Positions 33,039-40,834 of a stretch of 43,948 nt of DNA are shown here, piece after piece. Positions within the stretch are counted from its first letter, which is position 1. Every line of letters starts with the position of its first letter. Below the pieces are notes generated by a model that searched no databases, had not been told where the DNA came from, and worked only from the letters and a program-made list of their open reading frames with translations. The position numbers and the translations under genes were made by a program. The DNA comes from Deltaproteobacteria bacterium. Its GTDB lineage: Bacteria; Bdellovibrionota; FAC87; UBA2466. The stretch spans positions 1-43,948 of the forward strand of contig JACPWY010000047.1 in assembly GCA_016196825.1 (NCBI GenBank), read 5' to 3'.

Positions 33039-33944
33039 GTGAGTTGGCTACGCTCAGTCCCCGAAATGGCAAATTCACCGGCCTGGTCTGTACTCACCGC
33101 GGTACTACTGGCTTTGCTGGCAGGGGATGGTTATGGCGCGCAAGAAAAAAGGGTTCTGGTCCATGGTCACCGAGGTTCCCGTGGGACGCATCCGGAAAAC
33201 ACCCTCCCGGCTTTTGAAGAGGCTATCGAAGCTGGAGCCGAGGTTCTGGAGCTGGATCTTCAACTGAGCAAAGATGGCGTGCCGATCATCTGGCACGATT
33301 TTGAGCTGAGTCCCAAAATCTGCCAAAAGGCTGGTGCCACTCTCCCCGTCGCGATTCACACGTTGACGATGGATGAAATTAAGACATTCGATTGCGGCAG
33401 CCTGTCGCAGTCGCGCTTTCCCGATCAGAAACGAATTGAGGCGCTCCACCTCTCAACGCTAGACGGACTGTTCCAGTGGGTGGCTGGCCTCAAAAGGGCG
33501 GGCAAGCTCAATCGTCCCATTCAGTTCAATATCGAAACGAAAATGACGGGCACAGAGCCTGCCGATCCCTCTATTTTCGCAAAAACGGCGATCGATATCA
33601 TCCGCAAAGCGGGCGTGCTCGACTCAACGATTCTCCAGTCGTTCGATTTTCGAACGTTGGTCGCGGCCCGCAAGATTGAGCCGAAGTTGCGGTTGAGCGC
33701 GCTGTTTGAAACAAAGGGCGATTACTGTCTCGAAGTGAAGAAGATCGGTGCACAGATTCTTTCTCTCGAGTTTTCGCGGCTCACGCAGGCTGTGGTGAAG
33801 CAATGCCACGACATGGGAATTGAGATCGCGCCGTGGACTCTAAATACAGAAAGGGAATGGAAATCGGCGATTGAGATGGGAGTCGATGCGATTATCACGG
33901 ATTACCCCCGACGCCTGAAAACCTACCTGGCGACTCACCAATGA
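33039..33944 (+). CDS. Glycerophosphodiester phosphodiesterase, exported (301 aa)
   Basis: Hydrolyses glycerophosphodiesters released from phospholipids to glycerol-3-phosphate and an alcohol. Catalytic motifs are HGHRGSRGTHPENT, AFEEAIEAGAEVLELDLQLS, KDGVPIIWHD, and the late FNIETKM. The fold continues to VDAIITDYP, the usual TIM-barrel end. A signal peptide (VLTAVLLALLAGDGYGA) suggests a periplasmic site. The GTG at 33039 is used because its n-region has an Arg (SWLRS); ATG 33066 is an alternative. The stop overlaps the next ATG (ATGA). Confidence 0.88.
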   Translation: MSWLRSVPEMANSPAWSVLTAVLLALLAGDGYGAQEKRVLVHGHRGSRGTHPENTLPAFEEAIEAGAEVLELDLQLSKDGVPIIWHDFELSPKICQKAGATLPVAIHTLTMDEIKTFDCGSLSQSRFPDQKRIEALHLSTLDGLFQWVAGLKRAGKLNRPIQFNIETKMTGTEPADPSIFAKTAIDIIRKAGVLDSTILQSFDFRTLVAARKIEPKLRLSALFETKGDYCLEVKKIGAQILSLEFSRLTQAVVKQCHDMGIEIAPWTLNTEREWKSAIEMGVDAIITDYPRRLKTYLATHQ

Positions 33945-34714
33945 CCCTGAAAGATTTGCCGGCAAAAAAGGTGCGGGCTGTCTTCACCGACCTCGACGAT
34001 ACACTCACCGACGATCAACGGATCTCATCCGAGACCTATAGGGTTCTCTGGGAGCTGAAGAAGGCCGGTTTTTGGCTAGTCATTGTTTCCGGGCGTCCGG
34101 CGGGCTGGGCCGATGCCTTGACCAGGCTGTGGCCGATCGATCACATGATATTTGAGAACGGCGCTGGCTGGTCGGCTCGAGATGGGCACAAGGTCGTGAC
34201 GACGAGGCTCGTAAACGGGGGGGCGGGCGACCTCTCAGCTATCTTCGCTCGCTTGAAGGAGAAGGTGCCTGCTCTTAAACCGGCGTCCGACCAACGGTAT
34301 CGCCTTCATGACTACGCGATTGATTTCGCCGAGGAGCCGCCGTTTCTGGATTCCGAAACGGTGAACTGGTGTCTCTCTGAGCTAGCCCGAGAGCCGGGTG
34401 TGACGGCGAAGGTGAGTTCCATTCACATTAATTTTTGGCGAGGCACGCACACGAAGGTGACGGCCTGTGAGGCTCTTCTTCAAAGGGAGGGGGCCAAGCG
34501 CCGCGTGGGCCGCGATGAGGTCGCTTTTGTCGGTGATTCCCCCAACGATGAACCGCTCTTTGAGTTTTTTCCTAACGCTGTGGGAGTTGCCAACGTTGCC
34601 CCTTTTCTGGGGAAGATGAAGAGTCATCCCCGATTTTTGACCCAAGAAAAGGGTGGAAAAGGCTTTGAAGAGCTCGCTCATCTCCTCCTGGATTCCCAAC
34701 GAAAAAATAGCTAG
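33941..34714 (+). CDS. HAD-superfamily (type IIB) phosphatase (257 aa)
   Basis: Predicted Mg-dependent sugar or glycerol-type phosphatase. Motif I is FTDLDDTLT (nucleophile Asp and general acid Asp), motif II VSGR, and motif IV GDSPNDEPLFE. The cap lies between residues about 85 and 190, placing it in the Cof/mannosyl-3-phosphoglycerate phosphatase branch. The substrate is not readable from sequence. Its ATG overlaps the GDPD stop, and its end overlaps the YeiH-type gene by about 60 bases. It may act on a phosphate product made in the same operon. Confidence 0.85.
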   Translation: MTLKDLPAKKVRAVFTDLDDTLTDDQRISSETYRVLWELKKAGFWLVIVSGRPAGWADALTRLWPIDHMIFENGAGWSARDGHKVVTTRLVNGGAGDLSAIFARLKEKVPALKPASDQRYRLHDYAIDFAEEPPFLDSETVNWCLSELAREPGVTAKVSSIHINFWRGTHTKVTACEALLQREGAKRRVGRDEVAFVGDSPNDEPLFEFFPNAVGVANVAPFLGKMKSHPRFLTQEKGGKGFEELAHLLLDSQRKNS

Positions 34715-35648
34715 GTGTTTTTCGGTGGTAATGGCCGTGACGGTGATCGGTCTCGGCGCCGTCGGGACCGTGTCATCGCCGCAAGCGTTGATTCTCGGGA
34801 TTGTCTTTGCTCTTCTCACCGGAAACCCATTCTCCGCCCATACAAAAAAGGTGACGACGTGGTGTCTGTGTTTCGCCGTGATGGGGCTCGGGGCCGGGAT
34901 GGACATTGGCGTAGTGGGGCGCCAGGGAATCGCGAGTGTTGCGACGACACTCCTATTCATCCTTCTCACATTCTTTCTCTCTCACCTTCTCTCACGCGTG
35001 ATGAAAACCGAAGGTGAAATTGCCGTTCTGCTGTCTTCTGGGACGGCCATCTGTGGCGGCAGTGCCATCGCCGCTGTCGCCAGTGTGATTGGTGCACGGG
35101 CCGAAAATGTCTCTGTGGCCCTCGGCTGCGTCTTTATCCTCAATTCCGTCGCACTTCTTATCTTTCCCCCAATCGGACACGCGCTCGGCATGGATCAGTC
35201 GCAATTTGGACTTTGGAGTGCGCTTGCGATTCACGACACGAGTTCTGTTGTGGGAGCGAGTCTCCAGTATGGCGCTGTGGCTTTGGGTGTTGCGACCACA
35301 ACAAAATTGGTGAGGGCGCTTTGGATTGCGCCGATGAGCTTTGCCATTGGAATGTCACGCCCGGGAACGAATGGCTGGCAAGCGATCAAGAAGCAATGGT
35401 TCATTCTGGGCTTTTTGATTCTTTCTTGTCTCTTCACCTGGGTGGCCCCCATTCAGCCATTCGCCGCGCCGATAACCCTGGGGGCGAAGCGATTGATGGT
35501 GATTACCCTATTTCTGATTGGGAGCGCCTTTACGGGAGAGAATTTTAGGAAGGTGGGAGTCAGGCCGCTGATCCACAGCGTGGTGCTGTGGATCAGCATG
35601 ACCTTAATTTCCATTACAGCGGTTAAGCTGAACTGGATCGGGAACTAG
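34653..35648 (+). CDS. YeiH-family (UPF0324) membrane transporter (331 aa)
   Basis: Inner-membrane protein with about ten hydrophobic helices. The family hallmarks are seen: LLSSGTAICGGSAIAAV, the Asp-containing LAIHDTSSVVGAS, and MGLGAGMDI. Members have been proposed to export sulfite or related anions; biochemical support is thin. The start is GTG 34653, since the first helix (FSVVMAVTVIGLG) would be cut by the next ATG at 34731. It is the last gene of the TetR, GDPD, HAD operon, and its last 4 bases overlap the convergent RRM gene. Confidence 0.83.
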   Translation: MEKALKSSLISSWIPNEKIARCFSVVMAVTVIGLGAVGTVSSPQALILGIVFALLTGNPFSAHTKKVTTWCLCFAVMGLGAGMDIGVVGRQGIASVATTLLFILLTFFLSHLLSRVMKTEGEIAVLLSSGTAICGGSAIAAVASVIGARAENVSVALGCVFILNSVALLIFPPIGHALGMDQSQFGLWSALAIHDTSSVVGASLQYGAVALGVATTTKLVRALWIAPMSFAIGMSRPGTNGWQAIKKQWFILGFLILSCLFTWVAPIQPFAAPITLGAKRLMVITLFLIGSAFTGENFRKVGVRPLIHSVVLWISMTLISITAVKLNWIGN

Positions 35649-36076
35649 TAACGGTCGCGACCGCCACCACCCCGTCCGCCACGGCCGCCACCGCCACCGC
35701 CGCCACCGCCGCCACGTCCACCGCCACCACCAAATCCGCCGCGGCTTCCGCCGCCGCCACCACCACCACCGAAGCCACCACGGCTTCCACCGCCACCACC
35801 ACCGCCTCCGAATCCGCCGGAGCGGGGTGCCTGCGGACGGGCTTCGTTCACGGTGAGAGCGCGTCCTTCGATCTCTTTCCCGTTGAGATCAGCGATCGCC
35901 TTATCGGCGGCTGAATCGTCGCCGAACTCGACGAACCCGAATCCTTTCGACCGACCAGAATCGCGGTCGGTGATGATTCGGACCGAATCAACGGCGCCGA
36001 ACGGCGCGAAGAGGTCGCCTAACGACGCCTCGGTGATTGAAAATGGCAAATTGCCAACATACAGTTTCTTAGCCAC
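35645..36076 (-). CDS. RRM-domain RNA-binding protein with RGG tail (143 aa)
   Basis: Single RNA-recognition motif at the N-terminus: RNP2 KLYVGNLPF and RNP1 KGFGFVEF, spaced as in bacterial Rbp proteins. From about residue 85 the tail is almost entirely Gly with Arg, Ser and Phe (SRGGFGG repeats), an RGG-type segment that can drive RNA binding or condensate formation. I start at GTG 36076 (giving MAKKLYVGNL), which follows GGAGG at 7 bases. The ATG 8 codons upstream would place this ribosome-binding site inside the gene. A possible leader stem is at 36102-36131. Cold or stress response is typical of the family. Confidence 0.9.
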   Translation of the reverse strand: MAKKLYVGNLPFSITEASLGDLFAPFGAVDSVRIITDRDSGRSKGFGFVEFGDDSAADKAIADLNGKEIEGRALTVNEARPQAPRSGGFGGGGGGGGSRGGFGGGGGGGGSRGGFGGGGGRGGGGGGGGGGRGGRGGGGRDRY

Positions 36077-36101
36077 TGGATTTCCTCCGGCTTTCTTCAT
36101 T

Positions 36102-36131
36102 GGGTGCCGACTGACGAAACAATGAGCACCC
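36102..36131 (-). promoter_or_regulatory. Possible 5' leader stem of the RRM gene
   Basis: GGGTGC (36102-36107) and GCACCC (36126-36131) pair around an 18-base loop in the leader of the RRM gene, about 25 bases before its start. It is a short stem and may be chance. Autoregulation of such genes through leader structure is known in general. Confidence 0.25.
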
Positions 36132-36200
36132 GCTCAGAGGTCAAGGGATCGACACGAACGCGCAAAAGCTACCACCACTTGAGAACAAATACTAGTAGCG

Positions 36201-36539
36201 TTAACTATTCTGTGGCGAGAGGGCAGATTTTACCTTCTTTTCGAGCTCACCCGACTCAAAGAGGTCACGGGTGATATCGCAGCCGCCGATGAATTCCCCC
36301 TTCACGAAGACCTGAGGAATGGTTGGCCAGTTGGTGTAGCTCTTAATACCATCACGCACAGTGGGGTCGGAAAGCACATCGACGGAGTGGATGGGGGCTC
36401 CGAGCATTTTAAAAATTTCGACCACAGTGTGCGAGAAGCCGCAGAGTGGGGCCTCTTTGGTGCCCTTCATGAAGACCACAACTGGGTACTTCTTAATATC
36501 ATTAGCAATTTGGTTGTGGATGGGGTTTTGGGGGTTCAT
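36201..36539 (-). CDS. grxD: Monothiol CGFS glutaredoxin, Grx4 type (112 aa)
   Basis: Iron-sulfur cluster carrier of the cytoplasm. The active-site CGFS is in KEAPLCGFSH, preceded by the glutathione-site KGTK. TIPQVFVKGEFIGGCDI is the conserved cis-Pro and GG region. The length is typical. ATG 36539 has GAGG 5 bases upstream; the GTG two codons earlier is not needed. It is a single gene, separated from the RRM gene by about 125 bp on one side. It could supply clusters to aconitase, although the genes are not linked. Confidence 0.92.
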   Translation of the reverse strand: MNPQNPIHNQIANDIKKYPVVVFMKGTKEAPLCGFSHTVVEIFKMLGAPIHSVDVLSDPTVRDGIKSYTNWPTIPQVFVKGEFIGGCDITRDLFESGELEKKVKSALSPQNS

Positions 36540-36745
36540 AGCCACCTCGTGAGTATCTATTCATCTCGCACTCTAGTGATCTTTTTCAAAAACTACAAGT
36601 TGTTGAATTCCAACACAAAACTCCTGTTGATGAGGAGGTGACAAATATTGCAGTCTTCTCAGGGATTTACTCGTCCTGTATATTCCGCTCACCTAACGAA
36701 ATTCCAAAAAACAGAATAACCAAAGTTGTGGTAGGGGGTGTGTTG

Positions 36746-37153
36746 ATGCGGATTTACAGTGTGCTCGACGCAGTGCGTGATGATCACCACCGGATCCTTT
36801 CGCTCTTCAATCAGGTGCTAACGCCCAGCAAAGATCAAAAGAAGCGTACGGATCAGTACCGGGACCTTCGGCGTGAGCTCACCGTGCACACCCTCTTCGA
36901 AGAGGAGACCGTCTACCCCCGCGTCCGTGGCACGTCGATTTTCGACTTTTTCGCGCCGTTGGCGGCGACCCATCACAAGATCATCGACACCTATATCAAT
37001 CGCATCGATAAACTGCCCGTGGGGAGCGCGGATTGGGTGAAGTTGGTGGACAAGCTTCGCTTTGAGTCGGCCACTCACATGATGGTCGAGGAACGAGAGT
37101 TGGCCGCGGTTTTGAAGGGCGTTCCCATGAAGGCCCGCTCGCGCGCCTCTTAG
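36746..37153 (+). CDS. Hemerythrin-like HHE-domain protein (135 aa)
   Basis: Four-helix bundle expected to bind a di-iron centre. Ligand positions appear as DDHHRIL, LTVHTLFEEETVYP, THHKIID and ATHMMVEERELA, in the H...HxxxE...H...HxxxE order of HHE proteins. ATG 36746 follows GGGGG; about 35 more in-frame residues upstream are probably untranslated. Related proteins sense oxygen or nitric oxide or repair iron-sulfur centres (YtfE/Ric). Which of these applies is not clear. The end overlaps the convergent PTPS gene by 4 bases. Confidence 0.8.
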   Translation: MRIYSVLDAVRDDHHRILSLFNQVLTPSKDQKKRTDQYRDLRRELTVHTLFEEETVYPRVRGTSIFDFFAPLAATHHKIIDTYINRIDKLPVGSADWVKLVDKLRFESATHMMVEERELAAVLKGVPMKARSRAS

Positions 37154-37548
37154 TCAGGAAAAAACCGGACGTTTCCCAACTCACTGCCATCGTGCTCGAT
37201 GACGGCAACCTGCACCCACGCCACCAGCACCCGCCGGGCGGCGAGTGAGGGCATGAGCTCGAGTGCTCCGCTCATCTTTTCGAAGAGAAAGCGGCTCATG
37301 TTTTCGCACGTGGGCTCTTGTCGGGAGTCTTCGTCGAGGATGGGCTGCTCATTGAGAAAGGTGTTCTGCAGCGGAGCTAGAATCCCATCAAGCCAGCGTT
37401 TCATCTCGGGGAGACTCAGGACGCGCCCTGACTCGAGTTCCCCGGTCACGCAAACCCGCACTTTCCAGATGTGGGCGTGCGGCTGCTCGCGCTCGCTCAG
37501 CGAGTGGGTGGCCGTAAGGGTAGTGTTGACCGTGAGCTCATGGCGCAT
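37150..37548 (-). CDS. PTPS/QueD-family protein, paralogue A (132 aa)
   Basis: Belongs to the 6-pyruvoyl-tetrahydropterin synthase / 6-carboxytetrahydropterin synthase (QueD) fold. Zinc-ligand His are seen at TATHSL (one) and PHAHIWKV (two). The acid in PTCENMSRFLFEKM and the late IEHDG fit the family. The usual catalytic Cys before the HxH is absent (SEREQPHAH), so it may not be a classical QueD. It lies 40 bases downstream of a second member on the same strand, suggesting a paired function in pterin, queuosine or other 7-deazaguanine metabolism. No other queuosine gene is present. Confidence 0.78.
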   Translation of the reverse strand: MRHELTVNTTLTATHSLSEREQPHAHIWKVRVCVTGELESGRVLSLPEMKRWLDGILAPLQNTFLNEQPILDEDSRQEPTCENMSRFLFEKMSGALELMPSLAARRVLVAWVQVAVIEHDGSELGNVRFFPD

Positions 37549-37588
37549 TCTCCCTCTTTAGGGGAGATTCTGAGCGGCGTAAAGCGGA

Positions 37589-38059
37589 TTACTTTTCGCT
37601 CGAGGCGGTGGCGGATTGGCCATCGGTCTCGGAGATTGTGACGGAAAAATGGGTGATGGCCCCCGATTCGAGGTGGCTTTTGAATTCGGCCTGGAGCTTT
37701 TTCCAGAGGAGTCGACTCAGGTTTTCGGCACTCACATTATCGACCGGCAGGAGGATGACCTCATCTTCCGGGAGTTCGTAGCGTTTGCCGCACACGGTGA
37801 AGCGAAGGGGCGACGGGCTTTCGAGTGTGAAATAGGGCGAATCTTTGGGGAGCAGGACGCGCTCATCCCATTGCTCGCACACCTTTCGGATGGGCGCCTT
37901 GAATTCATTGAAGGGGATGAGGGGGGCGCCCGCCTTGAGATCGATATCGACTGCTATCGAGTAGTTATGTCCATGGAGGCGCTCCTTTTCGTGGGCGCTG
38001 AAGATGGTCATGTGCCCCGCACAAAACTGAAAGTCCTTCTTGGCGAGATGAATGCGCAT
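37589..38059 (-). CDS. PTPS/QueD-family protein, paralogue B (156 aa)
   Basis: A fuller member of the family: FQFCAGHMTIF supplies the first His, ERLHGHNYSIAVDIDL the HxH pair, and ENLSRLLWKKLQ the usual Glu helix. An insertion around residues 70-110 (SPYFTLESPSPLRF to GKRYELPEDEV) is like that of longer, eukaryote-like PTPS variants. The start is ambiguous: ATG 38059 is preferred because it begins at the fold, while a TTG at 38107 would add 16 residues. The C-terminus (SATASSEK) is unstructured. It is transcribed ahead of paralogue A. Confidence 0.83.
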   Translation of the reverse strand: MRIHLAKKDFQFCAGHMTIFSAHEKERLHGHNYSIAVDIDLKAGAPLIPFNEFKAPIRKVCEQWDERVLLPKDSPYFTLESPSPLRFTVCGKRYELPEDEVILLPVDNVSAENLSRLLWKKLQAEFKSHLESGAITHFSVTISETDGQSATASSEK

Positions 38060-38148
38060 ACCCTTTTTCTGCACGGCATATTGTTCCAAGTGCAGGCTGC
38101 CTTTCAAGCCTGAAAAACACCGCGTCCGCTTATGGTAAACTTTGCTCT

Positions 38149-38601
38149 ATGGATGACGGGCGGTGGTTTAGGAAGCGGTGGATTGGTTACGCTGTGAGTG
38201 TGTCTGGGGTTGTGGCGATTCTGGTGCTCTCTGAGTCGCGGGCTCCGCTTCATTATGTGGCCAGTTCAAATCCGCAGGCTCCTACGAAGAAGACCTACGA
38301 GGAGACTCAGGTGAAGGTTGAGATTGCCAAGGTGACCCATCGCCTGGGCGATTGCTACCTGGCGATGCGGGCGCGGGCGCCGGCGCCGGGGAATTCATCG
38401 AGGGGAAATGTTGTCGTGGATTGGAATATTCTGCCCTCGGGCCAGGTGGAAAATCCAGTCGTTGTGCGGGCAGAGGTGGGGGATGAAGATTTCAAGACCT
38501 GCCTGACTGGAGAGATCTCGAAAATCCTCTTTGCTCCTCCTCCCGATCAGAATAAGGTCTTCGTTGCACACGCGTTTCAATTCGGTGAATTAAAGAAGTG
38601 A
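38149..38601 (+). CDS. AgmX/PglI-type envelope protein (150 aa)
   Basis: A short basic N-terminus (DDGRWFRKRW), one membrane anchor (AVSVSGVVAILVLSES) and a C-terminal domain resembling the AgmX/PglI C-terminal or TonB-like fold: GDCYLAMR, NVVVDWNILPSGQVENPVV, and FKTCLTGEISKILF with two conserved Cys. Such domains were first noted in Myxococcus gliding and adventurous-motility proteins. A periplasmic location is expected. The stop overlaps the start of the following SDR gene (GTGA). Its link to the SDR-ABC genes may be only transcriptional. Confidence 0.65.
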   Translation: MDDGRWFRKRWIGYAVSVSGVVAILVLSESRAPLHYVASSNPQAPTKKTYEETQVKVEIAKVTHRLGDCYLAMRARAPAPGNSSRGNVVVDWNILPSGQVENPVVVRAEVGDEDFKTCLTGEISKILFAPPPDQNKVFVAHAFQFGELKK

Positions 38602-39311
38602 CTAGTCTTTGGGAAGGAAAGACGGCCGTCATCACGGGGGCCGGATCGGGGATCGGCTTTGGCTGCGCGCAGCTTTTTTCGGAGAGCGGCGTGAGGGTGG
38701 TGCTATTGGGTCGACAAAGAGCGAAGCTTGAAGCGGCTGCGAAGAAGTTGAGCGGAGAGACTTTGCCTCTAGCCTGCAACGTGGTGGATGAGGCGTCGGT
38801 GGGGACGACGTTTGAAATGATCGGGAAGGCCTGGGGTGGAATCGATTTTCTGGTCAATAATGCCGGCATTGTGAATCCGGGGCTCCTTGAGGTGCAGTCG
38901 GTGACTGGATGGAATGAGGTGATGAACACGAACGTGCGTGGGCCTTGGCTCTGCGCGCGGGCTGCCTTGCCGTGGATGAAGAACCGCGGTGGCGGGGCCA
39001 TCGTGAACATCGGATCGCTGGCCGGCATTCGAGGGACAAATAAATTTCCAGGGTTTGGCGTCTACACTGCGAGCAAGTTTGCCGTCGTGGGGTTGACCGA
39101 GGCGATGGCGACCGAGTTTATGGAATTTGGAATTCGCGTGAATTGCGTGGCGCCCGGAGCGGTGGATACCCCTCTTTTGCGCGCGGTGGCTCCTCAACTG
39201 AAAACGCAGGCCGAGCCGCGGGATATTGCTGAGTCGGTGCTTTTTCTGTGTGATCCGGAGCGGTCGCGTCTCACGAGCGGATCCACTCTTGAGATCTTCA
39301 CCAACGCCTGA
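38598..39311 (+). CDS. Classical short-chain dehydrogenase/reductase (237 aa)
   Basis: NAD(P)-dependent oxidoreductase with all SDR motifs: TGAGSGIG near the N-terminus, NNAG, the catalytic Ser in NIGSLAG, and YTASK (Tyr/Lys). The region before the C-terminus (AEPRDIAESVLFLCDPERS, SGSTLEI) matches the FabG-like group. The substrate cannot be named. GTG 38598 overlaps the previous TGA, and the stop overlaps the ABC ATPase ATG (TGATG), so it belongs to the same operon as the importer. Confidence 0.9.
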   Translation: MTSLWEGKTAVITGAGSGIGFGCAQLFSESGVRVVLLGRQRAKLEAAAKKLSGETLPLACNVVDEASVGTTFEMIGKAWGGIDFLVNNAGIVNPGLLEVQSVTGWNEVMNTNVRGPWLCARAALPWMKNRGGGAIVNIGSLAGIRGTNKFPGFGVYTASKFAVVGLTEAMATEFMEFGIRVNCVAPGAVDTPLLRAVAPQLKTQAEPRDIAESVLFLCDPERSRLTSGSTLEIFTNA

Positions 39312-40051
39312 TGATTGCCATTCAACTTGAAAATATTGGTAAGGCGTTTCCAAAAACGGGGACCGTTCTCAATGCCGTTTCCCTGAAAGTAGAAAAAGGG
39401 GCGTTTTGGTCGCTGCTCGGCCCATCGGGGAGCGGAAAGACGACGCTTCTTAGGATTCTGTCAGGGCTCGAAGAGAGCGATTCCGGAACGCGGCAGCTCA
39501 ATGAGAGTGGAGAAGGGGATGTGGCGTTTGTTTTTCAGGAGCCGGCGCTTTTGCCCTGGCTTACGGTTGAGGAGAATATCCGACTGCCTGGGGAACTTCT
39601 GCGGAAGCCATTCACGTCATCAGACGTAGATAGGGTGATAGCGCTAGTCGGCCTGGGTGCGGCCCGGGGGCATTTGCCGTCGGAACTCTCTGGAGGCATG
39701 AAGATGCGCGTTTCGCTCGCCCGGGCGTTGGCCACGTTGCCGCAGTATCTGTTTCTCGATGAGCCCTTTGCGGCTCTGGACGAGGTGACACGACTGGAAT
39801 TGGAGGAGGAGCTTTCGGTTATTACTAAAACTTTGGGGACAACCACCGTTTTGGTCACGCATTCGATTACCGAGGCGGTCTTTCTAGCCGACCGGGTGCT
39901 CTTGCTGTCGGCGCACACTCATCAGATAGATAGAGAATTTGCGATCGACGAACCTCGTCCGCGCAAGCGGACGTTTCGGGCGGCCGAGACCTACACGATG
40001 GTGGTGCATGAAATCCGGGAACGATTTGTCACGCTGGGGAGCACCCGATGA
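39311..40051 (+). CDS. ABC importer ATPase (SsuB/TauB/ThiZ type, 246 aa)
   Basis: ATP-binding subunit of a nitrate/sulfonate/pyrimidine-type importer. Walker A is GPSGSGKTT, the Q-loop VFQEPALLPW, the signature LSGGMKMR, Walker B YLFLDEPFAALD, and the H-loop VTHSITEAVFLA. The QEPxLLPW motif marks this subfamily. The ATG overlaps the SDR stop. A permease and a binding protein follow on the same strand, completing the transporter. Confidence 0.92.
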   Translation: MIAIQLENIGKAFPKTGTVLNAVSLKVEKGAFWSLLGPSGSGKTTLLRILSGLEESDSGTRQLNESGEGDVAFVFQEPALLPWLTVEENIRLPGELLRKPFTSSDVDRVIALVGLGAARGHLPSELSGGMKMRVSLARALATLPQYLFLDEPFAALDEVTRLELEEELSVITKTLGTTTVLVTHSITEAVFLADRVLLLSAHTHQIDREFAIDEPRPRKRTFRAAETYTMVVHEIRERFVTLGSTR

Positions 40052-40069
40052 ACGTGGGAGCGTTTTGAG

Positions 40070-40816
40070 ATGCGTTCGAGTTGGCCAGCACTTGCCGTCT
40101 TTGTGCTCGTCTCCTGCTTGGCCGAGCTGATTCTCGCGTTTGGGTGGATTCCGGCGTATCTGGTGCCGCGGCCGTCGGTCGTATTGACGGTGTTGGTGCA
40201 GGATTTTTCTGAGCTGTGGGGTGCTTTTCGGGATACGACCGTGGCTGCTGTCGGGGGATTTGTGATCAGCGGGTGTGTGGGGTTAGTGAGTGCGCTCCTG
40301 ATTCAGCGATTTCCGCTGGTGGATCGAGCTCTTTACCCCTACGCGGTTTTTTTTCAGACCGTTCCGATCATCGCGATCGCTCCGCTACTTGTGATCTGGA
40401 TCGGATTCGGCCTTTCTACCGTGATAGCGGCGAGCGCCATCGTGTGCATTTTTCCCATCATCTCTAACACTCTTGACGGATTTCGATCCGCGAATGCCTC
40501 TCTATTGGATCTGTTTCGACTGTATCGGGCTAGCGAACGAGATGTCCTTTTACGCTTACGGTTGCCGTCGGCAGTACCGGCGATCTTTTCGGGACTCAGA
40601 GTGTCGGCGGGCCTAGCTGTCATCGGGGCGATTGTGGGGGAGTTCGTCGCGGGCGGTGGCATCGGTGGGCTCGTAGACATCGCGCGGACTCAGCAGCGGG
40701 TGGATAAGGTGTTTGCCGCTATCTTGATGGGCGCGGGGCTCGGGCTTGCTCTCGTAAAAGCGGTCGATTTTGGACGGTACATTTTCACGCGGCGCGGTTA
40801 CAATGTAGCTCAATAA
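40070..40816 (+). CDS. ABC importer permease (SsuC/TauC/ThiX type, 248 aa)
   Basis: Inner-membrane permease with about six hydrophobic helices and the EAA-type cytoplasmic loop. The loop reads RLYRASERDVLLRLRLPSAV, followed by PAIFSGLRVSAGLAVIGAIV, the standard contact with the ATPase. The N-terminus (PALAVFVLVSCLAELILAF) is the first helix. It lies 18 bases after the ATPase gene. Cargo is inferred from the binding protein downstream. Confidence 0.9.
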   Translation: MRSSWPALAVFVLVSCLAELILAFGWIPAYLVPRPSVVLTVLVQDFSELWGAFRDTTVAAVGGFVISGCVGLVSALLIQRFPLVDRALYPYAVFFQTVPIIAIAPLLVIWIGFGLSTVIAASAIVCIFPIISNTLDGFRSANASLLDLFRLYRASERDVLLRLRLPSAVPAIFSGLRVSAGLAVIGAIVGEFVAGGGIGGLVDIARTQQRVDKVFAAILMGAGLGLALVKAVDFGRYIFTRRGYNVAQ

Positions 40817-40834
40817 TCCTTAAGGAGACACCCC

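Noticed and set aside
35650..35815. CCGCCACC-rich stretch as a tandem DNA repeat
   Set aside because: It is the Gly-rich RGG tail of the RRM protein written in codons; no separate repeat element is needed.
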